Shown in pieces: positions 1 to 9,245 of a stretch of 20,596 bases of DNA. Both the position numbers and the translations under genes were made by a program. Numbering within the stretch: position 1 is the first letter of the stretch; each line of letters opens with the position of its first letter. This stretch comes from a virus: the IMG/VR virus record IMGVR_UViG_3300011258_000425, positions 1 to 20,596 of that record; one strand, given 5' to 3'. The notes below the pieces were generated by a model. It made no database searches and was not told where the DNA came from. It worked only from the letters and a program-made list of their open reading frames with translations.

Positions 1-2960
1 ACTAAGTTGGTACCAGACCCAGAACACCGTATGAAGGGCATCATCAGTTCCTGAGTATAACTGGGAGATATTAGAAACACCTCGTCGTGCCATACCCAGT
101 CGGTCACTGCTGCTGCACTAACAGGTACTCGAGGCCAAGCCGGGTTTAGAAAATTGGTGTCGAATAGGTGTACGCCTACTTCCGCGAACCTAGAAGGGTC
201 GGGGGTTTTAAACCACCCACGTATACGTATAGATGTACCACCCCACCCACCTTCTTTGTACCAGCCTAGGTCACTAGCACCTACGCCATACCCGGGTTTG
301 TGTACGTAGGTGTCGGTACCAGCCCTAGAAAACGCAGCTCCCGAAGGTACGCCACTGTCTGTTGCTATAGTGACCCCTACGTTCCTTCCAGTCCTGTTCC
401 CCGAGTAACCTACGACTGTACCGTAAGCGGCGCTGGGGTTCTTTATGAAATCCGCATCGTTAGATAATGAGGAAACAACGCGAGCGTCTAAAGAATTGAA
501 TGCTGTGCTTCGAGCAGCCGTCTCGTTGGCTACTAGAGAGAGGGCATTCGTGGCATCAGCTTGCGCTGCCGCAGTAGAGGCATTGGCCGCAGCGATGTCG
601 TCAACACGCGCCGAAGTTTCATCCACGATAGCCTGTTCGACTGACGTTATGTCAGCTTCGGCTGTATCTAGGCGGGCACCTAGGGCACTCACCGCAGACG
701 CCCGGGCAGACGTCTCATTTGCGATAGCCTGCTCGACTGACGTTATGTCAGCTTCGGCTGTATCTAGACGGGCACCTAGGGTACTCGTCTCGGTAGCCCG
801 CGCAGCCGTCTCATTGGCAATGAGAACCGTAGCGTTGGCAGCGGTGGCTTGGGCGTTGAGTGCGGTCTCAGTTATTACATCAGCTGCCTTTACCGACACC
901 TCCAGCCAATCTATCTGACACCCAGTATTGGTCCCATAGCCAGTCCACGCCGCCATTAAGTACACATTTAGGTGTACCGTCCCTACGGGAGCTGTCACGG
1001 TTTTCGAGTAGGTAACTACGCCGTCAGGCGTCAGGGCGTCAGCTCCTTCAAGGTTCCCGTCAGCAGCGAAGTAGAGGTTAGCTGAAGAAATAGTTTGCTG
1101 AGAAGCGTCACGGAATTGTATGTGAACGCCCGCAGCGGCGAAGGTGCCCCCCAGTCGTCTAACCCTTGCGGTTACTACGTAGGTAGCGCCCGGGGTTACA
1201 TTTCTAATGTTTTGTTGTATTCCGTAGCCGGGGAAGGCGGACGTTGCGTCCATGTGCAAAACCGCACGGTCAGGGTTGTCAGGGTCTTGGTTTATTATGA
1301 AGGGGTTCCCAGCCCAAGCAGCCCACCCAGAAGGTGTTCCAGTGGTGCCCACAGGGTCGTACGTGAAGTGCCCGTTGCGGAGTAAGTTTATGGAGGTTTC
1401 ACCGCGCTTAAACTGCACGTCTAAACGGGAGACCTCAGTAAGCCGTGAGGATTCCTCGGTGGCTACTAGAGAGAGGGCATTCGTGGCATCAGCTTGCGCT
1501 GCCGCAGTAGCAGCGGTGGCCACAGCAATGTCGTTAACACGTGCCGAGGTTTCATCTACGATAGCCTGTTCGACTGACGCTATGTCAGCTTCGGCATCTG
1601 AAGTACGCACAGTTAGCGCGTTTAAAGAAGACGCAAGAACGTTATCTGCATTAGCTCTGGTCGCACTCTCTGAAACTACCGCAGCAGAGTTATCGTCAAC
1701 TTGTGAGGTTAATGCGGTGATACTAGACGCAAGAACGTTATCTGCGTCAGCTCTAGTTGCACTCTCTGAAACTACCGCAGCAGCGTTATTGTCAACTTGC
1801 GAGGTTAATGCAGTGATACTAGAGCTAAGAGCGCTATCTGCGGTGGATCGCGCCGTCTGCTCAGATACGATGCCAGCCTCAGCGTCTCCCATACGGGTTA
1901 ATAGACCGGACACATCGGTTGCGATGGCTGTATCAGCATCAGCTCTCGCTGTTTGCTCTGACAGGATGTCAGCCTCAGCGTCTCCCATTCGGGTCGTTAG
2001 AAGGGTTACGTCGCTTGCTATCGCAGTGTCACTTGTTGTGCGAGCCTGTTGCTCACTGACGATGTCAGCCTCAGCGCCTCCCACGCGGGTCGTTAGGACT
2101 GTTAGGAGTTGCGATAACGCGTCATCAGCTGTGGACCGGGCAGTTGTCTCTGCTAGTACCGCTGCATCAGTATCGTCCTGTCGCGTCACTATCCCTGTAA
2201 GGGTAGTAGCGAAAGCCTCAGAGTCACTCTGTCGAGCCGTACTCTCGGCCACGATAGCGGCGTTGAGCGTATCATCACCTAGAACACGAGCGGTTGTCTC
2301 GTCCGCTAAGTCACTACCTAGGGCAGCTACTTGTGAGGCTCGGGTAGTCACCTCGCCAGTCAGGTCGGAGGCCAGTGCGCTCACTGCAGCGGCTCTCGCA
2401 TTAGCTTCAGCGAGAATGGCATCAGCACGGGCGGCTGCCTCTGCGGCCAGACCATCAAGGCGCTGTTGGGCCTCGGTGGCGATTGCCTGCGCTCTGGCGA
2501 TTTCCTCAGCGATAATCCGATTGGATAGCTCGGTCAGTGCTGCGGACTGCTCTAGGCTACCATTAAGTTGCTCGCTGATCCATTGCTCAGTGATGTACCC
2601 TGACCCATTATCTAGGACAGGAACGGCACCTGTGAGGACGCCATCGACGATCTGGTCGAGAAGCTCCTGTAGGATATAGAAGTTCTGTAGGTCACCAGCG
2701 TTCAAATCCCCGGCAAGCAGAGTTTGACCATCAGTAAAGTCAGTGATTCGTGAGGACCTATCAGTGAGGCGCTGGATGCGCACGAACTGCTCTGGGTCAG
2801 GTACTGTAATCAATTCTACCCTTGTAGGGCTGACCCATTTGAAACCGACTAGCGCGCCGTCAACAAATACGAACACATGGGACTTTCGGAGGTAACCGAA
2901 GGTCAGGTCGAATTGTGTAGTAGTGCCATCGGCAGGGTATACTGCGTATGATAACGCCAT
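1..2960 (-). CDS. Tail fiber protein, T7 gp17-like N-terminus, partial (C-terminus off the left edge)
   Basis: Adhesin that should bind the host surface and attach to the tail through its N-terminus. The frame is open from the ATG at 2960 to the window edge (986 complete codons); T7 gp17 has 553. Residues 1-110 resemble the T7 fiber N-terminus: MALSYAVYPADGTTTQFDLT, then FGYLRKSHVFVFVDG and GDLNAGDLQNFYILQE. Residues about 135-520 are Ala/Glu/Asp-rich coiled coil with ETSARAS- and LDTAEADITS-type repeats on a 32-residue period. Residues about 523-690 look like a beta-sandwich carbohydrate-binding module (CBM4/9/22 style): NLLRNGHF near the start, IQQNIRNVTPGATYVVTARV in the middle, IDWLEVSV at the end. 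More coiled coil follows (about 690-828), then a second beta module from about 831 (DADFIKNPSAAYG) to the edge. AAGGA lies 6-10 bases before the start. The N-terminal assignment is strong; the CBM call is by eye. Confidence 0.9.
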   Translation of the reverse strand, partial: MALSYAVYPADGTTTQFDLTFGYLRKSHVFVFVDGALVGFKWVSPTRVELITVPDPEQFVRIQRLTDRSSRITDFTDGQTLLAGDLNAGDLQNFYILQELLDQIVDGVLTGAVPVLDNGSGYITEQWISEQLNGSLEQSAALTELSNRIIAEEIARAQAIATEAQQRLDGLAAEAAARADAILAEANARAAAVSALASDLTGEVTTRASQVAALGSDLADETTARVLGDDTLNAAIVAESTARQSDSEAFATTLTGIVTRQDDTDAAVLAETTARSTADDALSQLLTVLTTRVGGAEADIVSEQQARTTSDTAIASDVTLLTTRMGDAEADILSEQTARADADTAIATDVSGLLTRMGDAEAGIVSEQTARSTADSALSSSITALTSQVDNNAAAVVSESATRADADNVLASSITALTSQVDDNSAAVVSESATRANADNVLASSLNALTVRTSDAEADIASVEQAIVDETSARVNDIAVATAATAAAQADATNALSLVATEESSRLTEVSRLDVQFKRGETSINLLRNGHFTYDPVGTTGTPSGWAAWAGNPFIINQDPDNPDRAVLHMDATSAFPGYGIQQNIRNVTPGATYVVTARVRRLGGTFAAAGVHIQFRDASQQTISSANLYFAADGNLEGADALTPDGVVTYSKTVTAPVGTVHLNVYLMAAWTGYGTNTGCQIDWLEVSVKAADVITETALNAQATAANATVLIANETAARATETSTLGARLDTAEADITSVEQAIANETSARASAVSALGARLDTAEADITSVEQAIVDETSARVDDIAAANASTAAAQADATNALSLVANETAARSTAFNSLDARVVSSLSNDADFIKNPSAAYGTVVGYSGNRTGRNVGVTIATDSGVPSGAAFSRAGTDTYVHKPGYGVGASDLGWYKEGGWGGTSIRIRGWFKTPDPSRFAEVGVHLFDTNFLNPAWPRVPVSAAAVTDWVWHDEVFLISPSYTQELMMPFIRCSGSGTNL
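527..662. repeat. Dispersed direct repeat, copy A (partner 1460-1595)
   Basis: This 136-bp block inside the fiber gene matches 1460-1595 at a spacing of 933 bp (311 codons, in frame). Positions 527-577 are identical to 1460-1510 over 51 bases; the remaining 85 bases differ at about 11 positions, giving about 92% identity overall. The encoded segment is coiled coil just after the beta module in the protein. Confidence 0.9.
631..822. repeat. 96-bp tandem repeat in the fiber coiled coil, two copies
   Basis: Positions 631-685 and 727-781 match with only two differences, a 96-bp period equal to 32 codons. On the coding strand both copies encode ALGARLDTAEADITSVEQAI. The second half of each unit has diverged. 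Confidence 0.85.
1460..1595. repeat. Dispersed direct repeat, copy B (partner 527-662)
   Basis: Second copy of the 136-bp fiber block. It encodes coiled coil just upstream of the first carbohydrate-binding-like module, as copy A does for the second module. The matching position in both units suggests duplication or gene conversion within the gene. Confidence 0.9.
1631..2110. repeat. 96-bp repeat array in the fiber coiled coil, about five units
   Basis: The same 96-bp period continues here. Units starting at 1631 and 1727 share almost all of their sequence. A second subfamily is marked by a gatgycagcctcagcg core at 1869, 1965 and 2061, each 96 bp apart. The 32-residue period is not a multiple of 7 or 11, so each unit probably contains one heptad discontinuity. 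Confidence 0.8.
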
Positions 2961-2986
2961 GTTGTTTTCCTTGAAAGGTGGGCTAA

Positions 2987-3004
2987 CGCCCCCTTTCGGG
3001 GACG
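2987..3004 (-). other. GNRA-tetraloop hairpin between gp16-like gene and tail fiber
   Basis: The minus strand reads CGTCCCC, GAAA, GGGGGCG: a 7-bp stem with one G-U pair closed by a GAAA tetraloop. It begins immediately after the stop codon of the upstream gene and ends 26 bases before the fiber start. No U-tract follows, so it is more likely an mRNA-stabilising or processing hairpin than an intrinsic terminator. Confidence 0.6.
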
Positions 3005-6000
3005 CTAGTCTTCTTCTTCTTCTTCCTCAGGCAACCAGTCGAGGGTGCGGTTGAGGAATGCTTGGGTTAGTACGTGGTTTCCCATGGGTGCCCATGCGGT
3101 CACGAATTTCTTCACATCCTCCTCACTTCCCGGTTGGTCCGTAAAGAGACCTCCGGTTGCTCGGAGCATTGAATAGAAACGTGATCGGGTAGCATTGCCC
3201 AAGAAAGGGTCCCCGGCGAGGCCGGATGCCCTAGATTTAGAGAATAGAGGTGATACCTCATCGAAGCCCGCCCAATTCAGCGCGGACAGCGGGAGGTCGA
3301 TAGCGTTCGGTATTAGAGAGGCGTGGGCTGAATAGTAGAAAGAGGCTTTACCCATTTCCGCCATAGTCCACCGCTCCTCGAGGAACTTCTCTCGCTCCTC
3401 TTCATCGGCGATAGCTTCAGCCTGCGCACGAACCCGCGCCATGTAACCTAAGCTGCCACCCATAGACATCGCTAGGACTTCCGCGACAGCTCGCGTGTCC
3501 TTTACGTTGAAGGCGAAGCCTAGGTGTTTAGAAGCTGCATTGAGTGGGAAGTTGAGGAATTGGAACAGCAGCGTCGTTGACGGGGAGTTACGCATGAAGA
3601 GGGCTTGGTGACCCAAGTCTCCCTCCATGACCACCCTACGCGCATTACGATCCAGCGCGTTGATGAAGGCGTCGAGAGCCTCAGGGTCATCCCACGCGTC
3701 CAAGTCGAAGTTAGGTCTCGGCTTACCTGTATCAGGGCTTTCGATCTCATCCATCTTCTTGAGTTGGGCTGACATGCGCTGCCACATATCCTCGTCTATA
3801 CCCATAGCTGCCATCCGGCGAACGCTGTAAGGCATCTTACCTTTACGCGCGAACTTAACGAAGTCCTGAGCCTCAGCCGTTACGATCGACATACGGAGCC
3901 ACTCTTGGAGAGGGGCCATGCCGGACATACGAGACACTGTATTGGCTTGTTTACGGGTGAAGGTGTCGACCTTCTCCTGTGCCTTAGACATAGGGTCAAT
4001 GAGGTCCTCAAAGTCCCCTTCGTACCTGCTGTTAAAGCCTTGGAGCCTAGAGCGTAACTGAGAGGACCCGTGTCCCATCACAACGTCAGCTAGGTGGAAT
4101 ATGTTGCTGACCACCTCAGGATCACCGGAGCGTGCCAGCTTGTAGTACCTGCGGAACTCTGGGAACTGACGGAACAGTCGGATAGGACCAGTACGGACGA
4201 GAACACCAGCAACCTCAGACAACGCGAGGAAGCCCGTGTTCGACATTAGGTTACCGAAGTTCAGTCGTCTGATCTGATTGGTTACCCAGTTCCAAGTTGG
4301 ACGCTTCATGAGTTCCTCAGGTGGAACCCCTAGGATTGCATCGCGCATATCCTCAAGCATCGAGGCCTCTCTGGAAGCCTTGCCTTGGCGGGTCGGGTCA
4401 CCTGAAGACCTCTTCCTGATCTTAGTGATCTCGGCGTTCAACTCGGATACTGAGTTAAAGCCAGCACGGAGTAACCCAGCGTGCCCTGAAAGTTGCCTAC
4501 GGTATGTCGTGAAGAGTGCTTCAGCATTCCAGTCGAACATGTCGAGGATTTCAGCATCCTGCTCCGCGTCGAGATCGAGCTTCACCCTAGGGCGAGCGCG
4601 AGGGCTGTCGGCAGCTTTCTTCTTCTGGGGAGCTACGAGGTCTAGGATCATCTCAATGGCGTCCTCTACGTTCTCAGCGAACTCAGCGCCGTCGTTGAAG
4701 ACTTCGCGAACAACCTCACGGGCAGCTTCACGGTCACCTTGGCGTACTGGACGGTGAGGGTTAGAGTTACGCATTGCAGGGTTCGTCAAACCATCCACCG
4801 TCTCCATGTACTTGTTGGCTATCTTACGGGCCAAGGTGTATTCATCCACACCCATACGCTTGGAGAGGTCTGAGAGCCACTCCCGGTTGGACCGGAAGAT
4901 TACTTTAGCTAGACGTGACGCTACACCCTTAGGACCCTTCAGGTCGTTTGACACTCGGTTGTATCCGTCAGCACTAAAGCGGCGGTAGACGTAGGCAGGA
5001 TCATGCTCAATGTCCCTGAAGTCGTCGATGCCACGGTAATCGCCTTCCTCCAGTTCGTCAGCCTGTCGACCTGTGACGTGCTGGCGATCTCTGACGTACT
5101 TGAGGGTATCCTCGTAACCGTCCCGGTAGGCAGCTACAGCGCGATTGATTGCAGGATCATCCGACTTACGGACACCTGCGTGAACCTGCGCCACTGTCTT
5201 GAAGAACTCATCGAGCTGTTCGGAGGTTGGGGCACCTGTACGGCCCAGAGCATTGCGAGCATTGAAGTAGTCCACAGCGGCCATTCGGGCCTGACGGACG
5301 TACGCCGCTCCACTCTCGTAGACACGGCGCTGCGCTTCGAATGCAGTGGTGCCTTGTCTGGACCGGGTGTTAGGGTTCCATGAAAGCATGTCACTTAACT
5401 TACGGGTTCCTGCGTCTAGAGAGCGGGATAGGTAGTTCAAAGGCGTACCAAAGATGTGGAAGCCTGCCTGCTCAGGAGCGTCGTCGAGAGCATTTAGAGG
5501 TGTTCGGTCAACTTCGCGTATTACTGGTTTAGCCTGTTTGGCACCTACAGATGACCCTTGGTAGTTCTCAAATCCTTCAGCAATGGTTTCGTCAATCTCT
5601 TTAAGCTCGTCAGCGTCTACGCCCTTCTGGAGACCCCCGAAGGCCCCTGAGAGTACCACAGAGGCGAGGACAGCCGTAGCCGCATTACCTACAGAGGTAT
5701 CAGGATCAATACCAGCTCTCAGGAGTTCCAGTGGAGCATCAGCTGCACCGCCTGCTAGGCCAGCTCGAATAGCATTACCTGTGCGGGTGGAAGAAGCCCC
5801 TACCTTAAATATCTGGGCAGTACCTCCGCCAGCTAGCAGGAACGCAGGGTCGAACGCGTTGACACCAACACGGGTCACGAAGCCCCCTACTCCGGTATTG
5901 GAGTTGGCGATACGTGCCTCTCGGTTCTGGCGTTCTTGATAGGCGGACGCTAGAGCCTTCATGTCCTCCTCGGAGCGGGCAGATGCCAGCTTCCCGAAGT

Positions 6001-6406
6001 GACGCTCTGAAAGGCCATACTCATCAGCCGTCTTAATTATCAACGATGCGTCAGGCGTCCACCCTTTGATGGCGTTAGGATCGTTACCGAACTCGGTGTA
6101 TCCGAAGGCGTCCAAGCGGGCCGATTGCTCGTCGAGGACGTTACCACCCAGCCAGTCTTGGCGGGCTATTTCACCCATCTTAGGGAACTCTACGTTAGGT
6201 AACCAAGTCTTGTTACCGTTGATGTCCCGTGCCCAACTCGCGCGAAGCCAAGGGGTCTTAGCGACGCGGACCTCTGGGTCGTCTGGGTTCTCGCGGTAGT
6301 CAACCTCTTTGGCAGGGTCCACCACAAGTGGGGCTTCCCCGTCTACATCCCCCACGTAAAGGGAGGCAGACCTGAGGAGGGCCTGCTTGAACTCTTCATT
6401 TTTCAT
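3005..6406 (-). CDS. Internal virion protein D-like (T7 gp16 position), 1133 aa
   Basis: By position and size this is the large ejection protein (T7 gp16, 1318 aa) that with the gp14- and gp15-like proteins forms the trans-envelope channel for DNA entry. It lies between the gp15-like gene and the fiber. Residues about 172-260 form a Gly/Ala-rich hydrophobic region (GVGGFVTRVGVNAFDPAFLL, later ATAVLASVVLSGAFGGL) that could enter membranes. A Gly/Met-rich helical segment near residue 1000 contains AEVLAMSMGGSLGYMARVRA. The C-terminus is strongly acidic (LPEEEEEED). I see no lytic transglycosylase signature at the N-terminus, unlike T7 gp16. The ATG follows AGGAAA at normal spacing, and the gp15-like stop is 9 bases upstream. 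Function is inferred mainly from synteny and length. Confidence 0.85.
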   Translation of the reverse strand: MKNEEFKQALLRSASLYVGDVDGEAPLVVDPAKEVDYRENPDDPEVRVAKTPWLRASWARDINGNKTWLPNVEFPKMGEIARQDWLGGNVLDEQSARLDAFGYTEFGNDPNAIKGWTPDASLIIKTADEYGLSERHFGKLASARSEEDMKALASAYQERQNREARIANSNTGVGGFVTRVGVNAFDPAFLLAGGGTAQIFKVGASSTRTGNAIRAGLAGGAADAPLELLRAGIDPDTSVGNAATAVLASVVLSGAFGGLQKGVDADELKEIDETIAEGFENYQGSSVGAKQAKPVIREVDRTPLNALDDAPEQAGFHIFGTPLNYLSRSLDAGTRKLSDMLSWNPNTRSRQGTTAFEAQRRVYESGAAYVRQARMAAVDYFNARNALGRTGAPTSEQLDEFFKTVAQVHAGVRKSDDPAINRAVAAYRDGYEDTLKYVRDRQHVTGRQADELEEGDYRGIDDFRDIEHDPAYVYRRFSADGYNRVSNDLKGPKGVASRLAKVIFRSNREWLSDLSKRMGVDEYTLARKIANKYMETVDGLTNPAMRNSNPHRPVRQGDREAAREVVREVFNDGAEFAENVEDAIEMILDLVAPQKKKAADSPRARPRVKLDLDAEQDAEILDMFDWNAEALFTTYRRQLSGHAGLLRAGFNSVSELNAEITKIRKRSSGDPTRQGKASREASMLEDMRDAILGVPPEELMKRPTWNWVTNQIRRLNFGNLMSNTGFLALSEVAGVLVRTGPIRLFRQFPEFRRYYKLARSGDPEVVSNIFHLADVVMGHGSSQLRSRLQGFNSRYEGDFEDLIDPMSKAQEKVDTFTRKQANTVSRMSGMAPLQEWLRMSIVTAEAQDFVKFARKGKMPYSVRRMAAMGIDEDMWQRMSAQLKKMDEIESPDTGKPRPNFDLDAWDDPEALDAFINALDRNARRVVMEGDLGHQALFMRNSPSTTLLFQFLNFPLNAASKHLGFAFNVKDTRAVAEVLAMSMGGSLGYMARVRAQAEAIADEEEREKFLEERWTMAEMGKASFYYSAHASLIPNAIDLPLSALNWAGFDEVSPLFSKSRASGLAGDPFLGNATRSRFYSMLRATGGLFTDQPGSEEDVKKFVTAWAPMGNHVLTQAFLNRTLDWLPEEEEEED

Positions 6407-6415
6407 GATGTTTCC

Positions 6416-8680
6416 TTATCGGTATGTAGAGGGTCGGAGCGGATCGGGCTTCTTTTGCTGCCGCTTCGAACGCCTTCTATTAGCGGCTTTGTCAGCAGCG
6501 GCTTGACGTTTAGCACTCTCGGCTTCAGCAGCGTCGACAGCAGCTTGAGCTTGAACCGTTTGGCTCATTCTTCTGATTTGGTTTGCAGTAAAATACTGGA
6601 CCTCCCCGTCAGGGTCAGTCACGAGGTACGTGTTACCACCCATGAGGTTCATTGAGTAACCTTCGGAGTTCTCCCTCTCGTCTAGGTCGGAGAGACCGTT
6701 TAAGAAGGCTTCACTCTTAGTTGCCCAACTCGTAGGCGTCTCGCGGGACATTAGAGGGTCACCCGTAGCGCCGTTAGGTAACTGGACGACGCGTCCGCGC
6801 ACGACCGTATGCTCCGACTTGAAGTCGGCTTGGGCCTGCTCTACAGAGGCACCAATGTCTCCGTTGAAGGCGTAATACTCGTTGGCGCGATCTGCGATCC
6901 ACGGTTGCGCGTAGAGGCCGTCGGGTGTCTCTTCCTCAGAGCCGCCGCCCCACAGAAACAGGAACGTCCCTTTGTCGTTGAGAGGATCTTCGATCTCCAG
7001 ACCTTTAACCGCTTCGCGTATTAGCTTAGAGCCGTTTTCGAGTGGAGGTTTATCCATCGTTGCGATAGCTACAGCTCTCCTAGCGATGTCCTCAGGTGAG
7101 GCGTCAGGGCTGCGTTGTTGGAGGCGGTCCATTGTCTCGAAGACTGCACGCGTACGAGTGTCGGAAACGTACCGCCGAGCGATGACTGGGTCCATGCTTT
7201 TGTAAATGGTGAAGCCTTGGGATATGTCCCCGGCACCTTCTAGCATAGCCTCAGGTGTCAGGAGGGCACCTAAGCCTTCCATGTGACCTTTGAGCATTGG
7301 ATCGTACAAGTCACCTTTAGCTAGTTGATTAGTGTACTGGCGGTAACGTTCGGTTTCAGTACCTTTTAAGGACAATGGTTGGTCCCCAAGGTAACGCTGT
7401 CGGAACTGGCGTACGCCTTCCTCAACCAATTGGTTACGAGAGACGGACACTGTGCCCCCTGTTACAGGGTCTACAGCTTCGAAGTCGTCGATCTGGGCAC
7501 CCTGACCATTCATTAGCCTTTCGAGAGCTTCGGAACCTGCCTCTGCTTTCTTAGTCGACCGGAACCACTCCCCATACTGCGCCCGGGCTTCTGAACGTTT
7601 ATTATCCCGGTTTGCGCGATGCCGTTCGATGATCTGCGACTGGAAGCTCTGAGGGAGTTGCTGGAACTCTGGGTCTTCTTCCAGTGACTTGCGAGTAGTC
7701 CCCTCTTCAATCCGGTCGTAGAACTCCGTACGCTTCGCAATATAACCGTCTTGGCTATTCTGCTCATGACGCATCTCGGCCTGCTCGATAAAAGCGGCGA
7801 CATCGTCGATAACATTAGCGTCACCTGCCAGAGGCGGGGCATCACCTCGGCTGGCATTTGCAATGGCTTGGGCCATCGCTAGGTCACCCTTAGCTGCCGC
7901 AGCGCGAAGCATGTTGATCTGGACTGATGTCTGCTCTGCACCTGTCAGTCCGAGCTGAGCGGCCCCTAATGCGTCTACTGCCGCCTGTACGTCCCCTGTA
8001 TCTCGATAGATGGTCAGGAACTCACGTCCAGCAGCCTCTGTCCGCATAGCGTCGGCTTTTATTAGTTTAGCTTGAAGAGCGCTTTGAGTGAACTGAGATT
8101 GGTGGCGCTGGAGCTGCTCATTGAAACCCCGGGAATAGAACTCATCTTGATCCTGCGGGCTGTTGGCTTTAAGATACTCACTGACCTGTTGAGGGTCGCT
8201 TGTATCCACCCCTGCGTCGACCATGGCAATCGCCATTTCGTCAGCCTTAACGCGTCCTTGGTGGACAGCCAGACCTGCTAAGATGTAATTGTTTTCTCTG
8301 AACTTAGCGGCCATTTCGTCTGTGGCGAAGAACTCACCTAGCTGTTCTGAATTGTAACCAGCGAGCCTCGCTTTGATAAGATCAACTTCCTTGGCACCTT
8401 CGTCGCGTAGCAGGTTATCCTGTTCCTTAGCCTCGCGTTTGGCAACTAGCGCCTCCTGCTCGGCCTTTAGCTCCTTACGTTCAGCAGCTTGGGCCTCGGC
8501 ACCTATGCGGTTCTGGCGGGCACGTACGGCACCTTGACCTGCTTGGTTTAGAGTTCCTAGAGCATCTGACAGCTCCATGAGGCTGTTACCCTGTACGGGC
8601 GACCTAGCAGCTACAAAAGTTCCTCCACTGAAACCACCTCTTTGGATACCCTGACGGGGACCTAATCGTTGTCCTGACAT
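6416..8680 (-). CDS. Internal virion protein C-like (T7 gp15-like), 754 aa
   Basis: Predicted core or ejection protein, close in length to T7 gp15 (747 aa) and in the gp15 position. It is mostly helical and polar, rich in Gln, Ala and Glu. Residues about 60-100 are a charged Ala/Glu/Lys coiled coil (AERKELKAEQEALVAKREAK). There is no signal peptide or obvious membrane segment. The C-terminus is basic (ANRRRSKRQQKKPDP), which could contact DNA inside the head. The start is the ATG at 8680; its Shine-Dalgarno GAGGA overlaps the last codons of the gp14-like gene, so translation is probably coupled. The assignment rests on synteny, size and composition; I cannot point to a catalytic motif. Confidence 0.85.
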   Translation of the reverse strand: MSGQRLGPRQGIQRGGFSGGTFVAARSPVQGNSLMELSDALGTLNQAGQGAVRARQNRIGAEAQAAERKELKAEQEALVAKREAKEQDNLLRDEGAKEVDLIKARLAGYNSEQLGEFFATDEMAAKFRENNYILAGLAVHQGRVKADEMAIAMVDAGVDTSDPQQVSEYLKANSPQDQDEFYSRGFNEQLQRHQSQFTQSALQAKLIKADAMRTEAAGREFLTIYRDTGDVQAAVDALGAAQLGLTGAEQTSVQINMLRAAAAKGDLAMAQAIANASRGDAPPLAGDANVIDDVAAFIEQAEMRHEQNSQDGYIAKRTEFYDRIEEGTTRKSLEEDPEFQQLPQSFQSQIIERHRANRDNKRSEARAQYGEWFRSTKKAEAGSEALERLMNGQGAQIDDFEAVDPVTGGTVSVSRNQLVEEGVRQFRQRYLGDQPLSLKGTETERYRQYTNQLAKGDLYDPMLKGHMEGLGALLTPEAMLEGAGDISQGFTIYKSMDPVIARRYVSDTRTRAVFETMDRLQQRSPDASPEDIARRAVAIATMDKPPLENGSKLIREAVKGLEIEDPLNDKGTFLFLWGGGSEEETPDGLYAQPWIADRANEYYAFNGDIGASVEQAQADFKSEHTVVRGRVVQLPNGATGDPLMSRETPTSWATKSEAFLNGLSDLDERENSEGYSMNLMGGNTYLVTDPDGEVQYFTANQIRRMSQTVQAQAAVDAAEAESAKRQAAADKAANRRRSKRQQKKPDPLRPSTYR

Positions 8681-8684
8681 AAGT

Positions 8685-9236
8685 TTAATCCTCTGCAGCA
8701 GCCTTAGCTGCGGTTAAATCTTGTTGCATTGTGTAGCCGTTAAGGGCTGATTGACCTAGGCCAGCTGCGAGACCGATGACACTCGGCTTACGTCCTCTTT
8801 GTACCGAATTGATACGACTCTCGGCGGCATTAGCTGCCCCTCTGGTGCTTAAGCGGTAACGTTGTTGGTCGAGTTGTTGGTTGCGGTTGATAGCAGCGAT
8901 GTTGGAACCTTGCTGGAACCCTAGGTCGCGCTCGAGGGCGGCAGCTGTTAGGCCACCTATGCCTCGCTCACCAGCAGACACGCGGGCACTGGATCGAGCC
9001 GCTAGTCCGGCACGGGCTTGGTCAACGCGTTGGTCTGTAGCGTTTTCGTTTGCGGCCATGGTGTTCAAGTTTGCAGCTTCAATGTCGTCCCGGTAAGCTG
9101 CCAAAGCGTTAGCCTTGTTGCTTTCGTACGTGGCGTCTTGAGCCTTAGCTTGTTGTGTTTGCCCCATGAAGCCTACGACTTGCTGAGTTGCAGCCATAGC
9201 CGTGGCGGCGATTGCAATTGTTGTTGGTTCGCACAT
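8685..9236 (-). CDS. Internal virion protein B-like (T7 gp14-like), 183 aa
   Basis: Predicted ejection protein comparable to T7 gp14 (196 aa), which forms the outer-membrane part of the DNA-ejection conduit. The N-terminus MCEPTTIAIAATAMAATQQV is Ala-rich and mildly hydrophobic, as in other gp14-like proteins. The rest is Ala/Gln/Arg-rich helix (QRVDQARAGLAARSSARVSA, later NRNQQLDQQRYRLS) with a short hydrophobic patch near the end (VIGLAAGLGQSALNG). It sits directly between the gp13- and gp15-like genes. The start is preceded by GGAGG about 5 bases upstream. Confidence 0.85.
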   Translation of the reverse strand: MCEPTTIAIAATAMAATQQVVGFMGQTQQAKAQDATYESNKANALAAYRDDIEAANLNTMAANENATDQRVDQARAGLAARSSARVSAGERGIGGLTAAALERDLGFQQGSNIAAINRNQQLDQQRYRLSTRGAANAAESRINSVQRGRKPSVIGLAAGLGQSALNGYTMQQDLTAAKAAAED

Positions 9237-9245
9237 GATTACCTC

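Noticed and set aside
527-2110. CRISPR-like regularly spaced repeats
   Set aside because: The 96-bp and 933-bp repeats are in frame within one gene, encode coiled coil, are not palindromic, and the sequence between copies is also related.
1252-2679. Long open frame of 475 codons on the plus strand opposite the tail fiber
   Set aside because: It is the antisense of Ala/Glu-rich coiled-coil codons, which rarely form stops. It has Ser/Ala-rich low-complexity composition, no ribosome site and opposite orientation to every other gene.
2987-3004. Intrinsic terminator before the tail fiber
   Set aside because: The hairpin is good but is followed by TTAGCC without a U-tract, so it was kept only as a hairpin.
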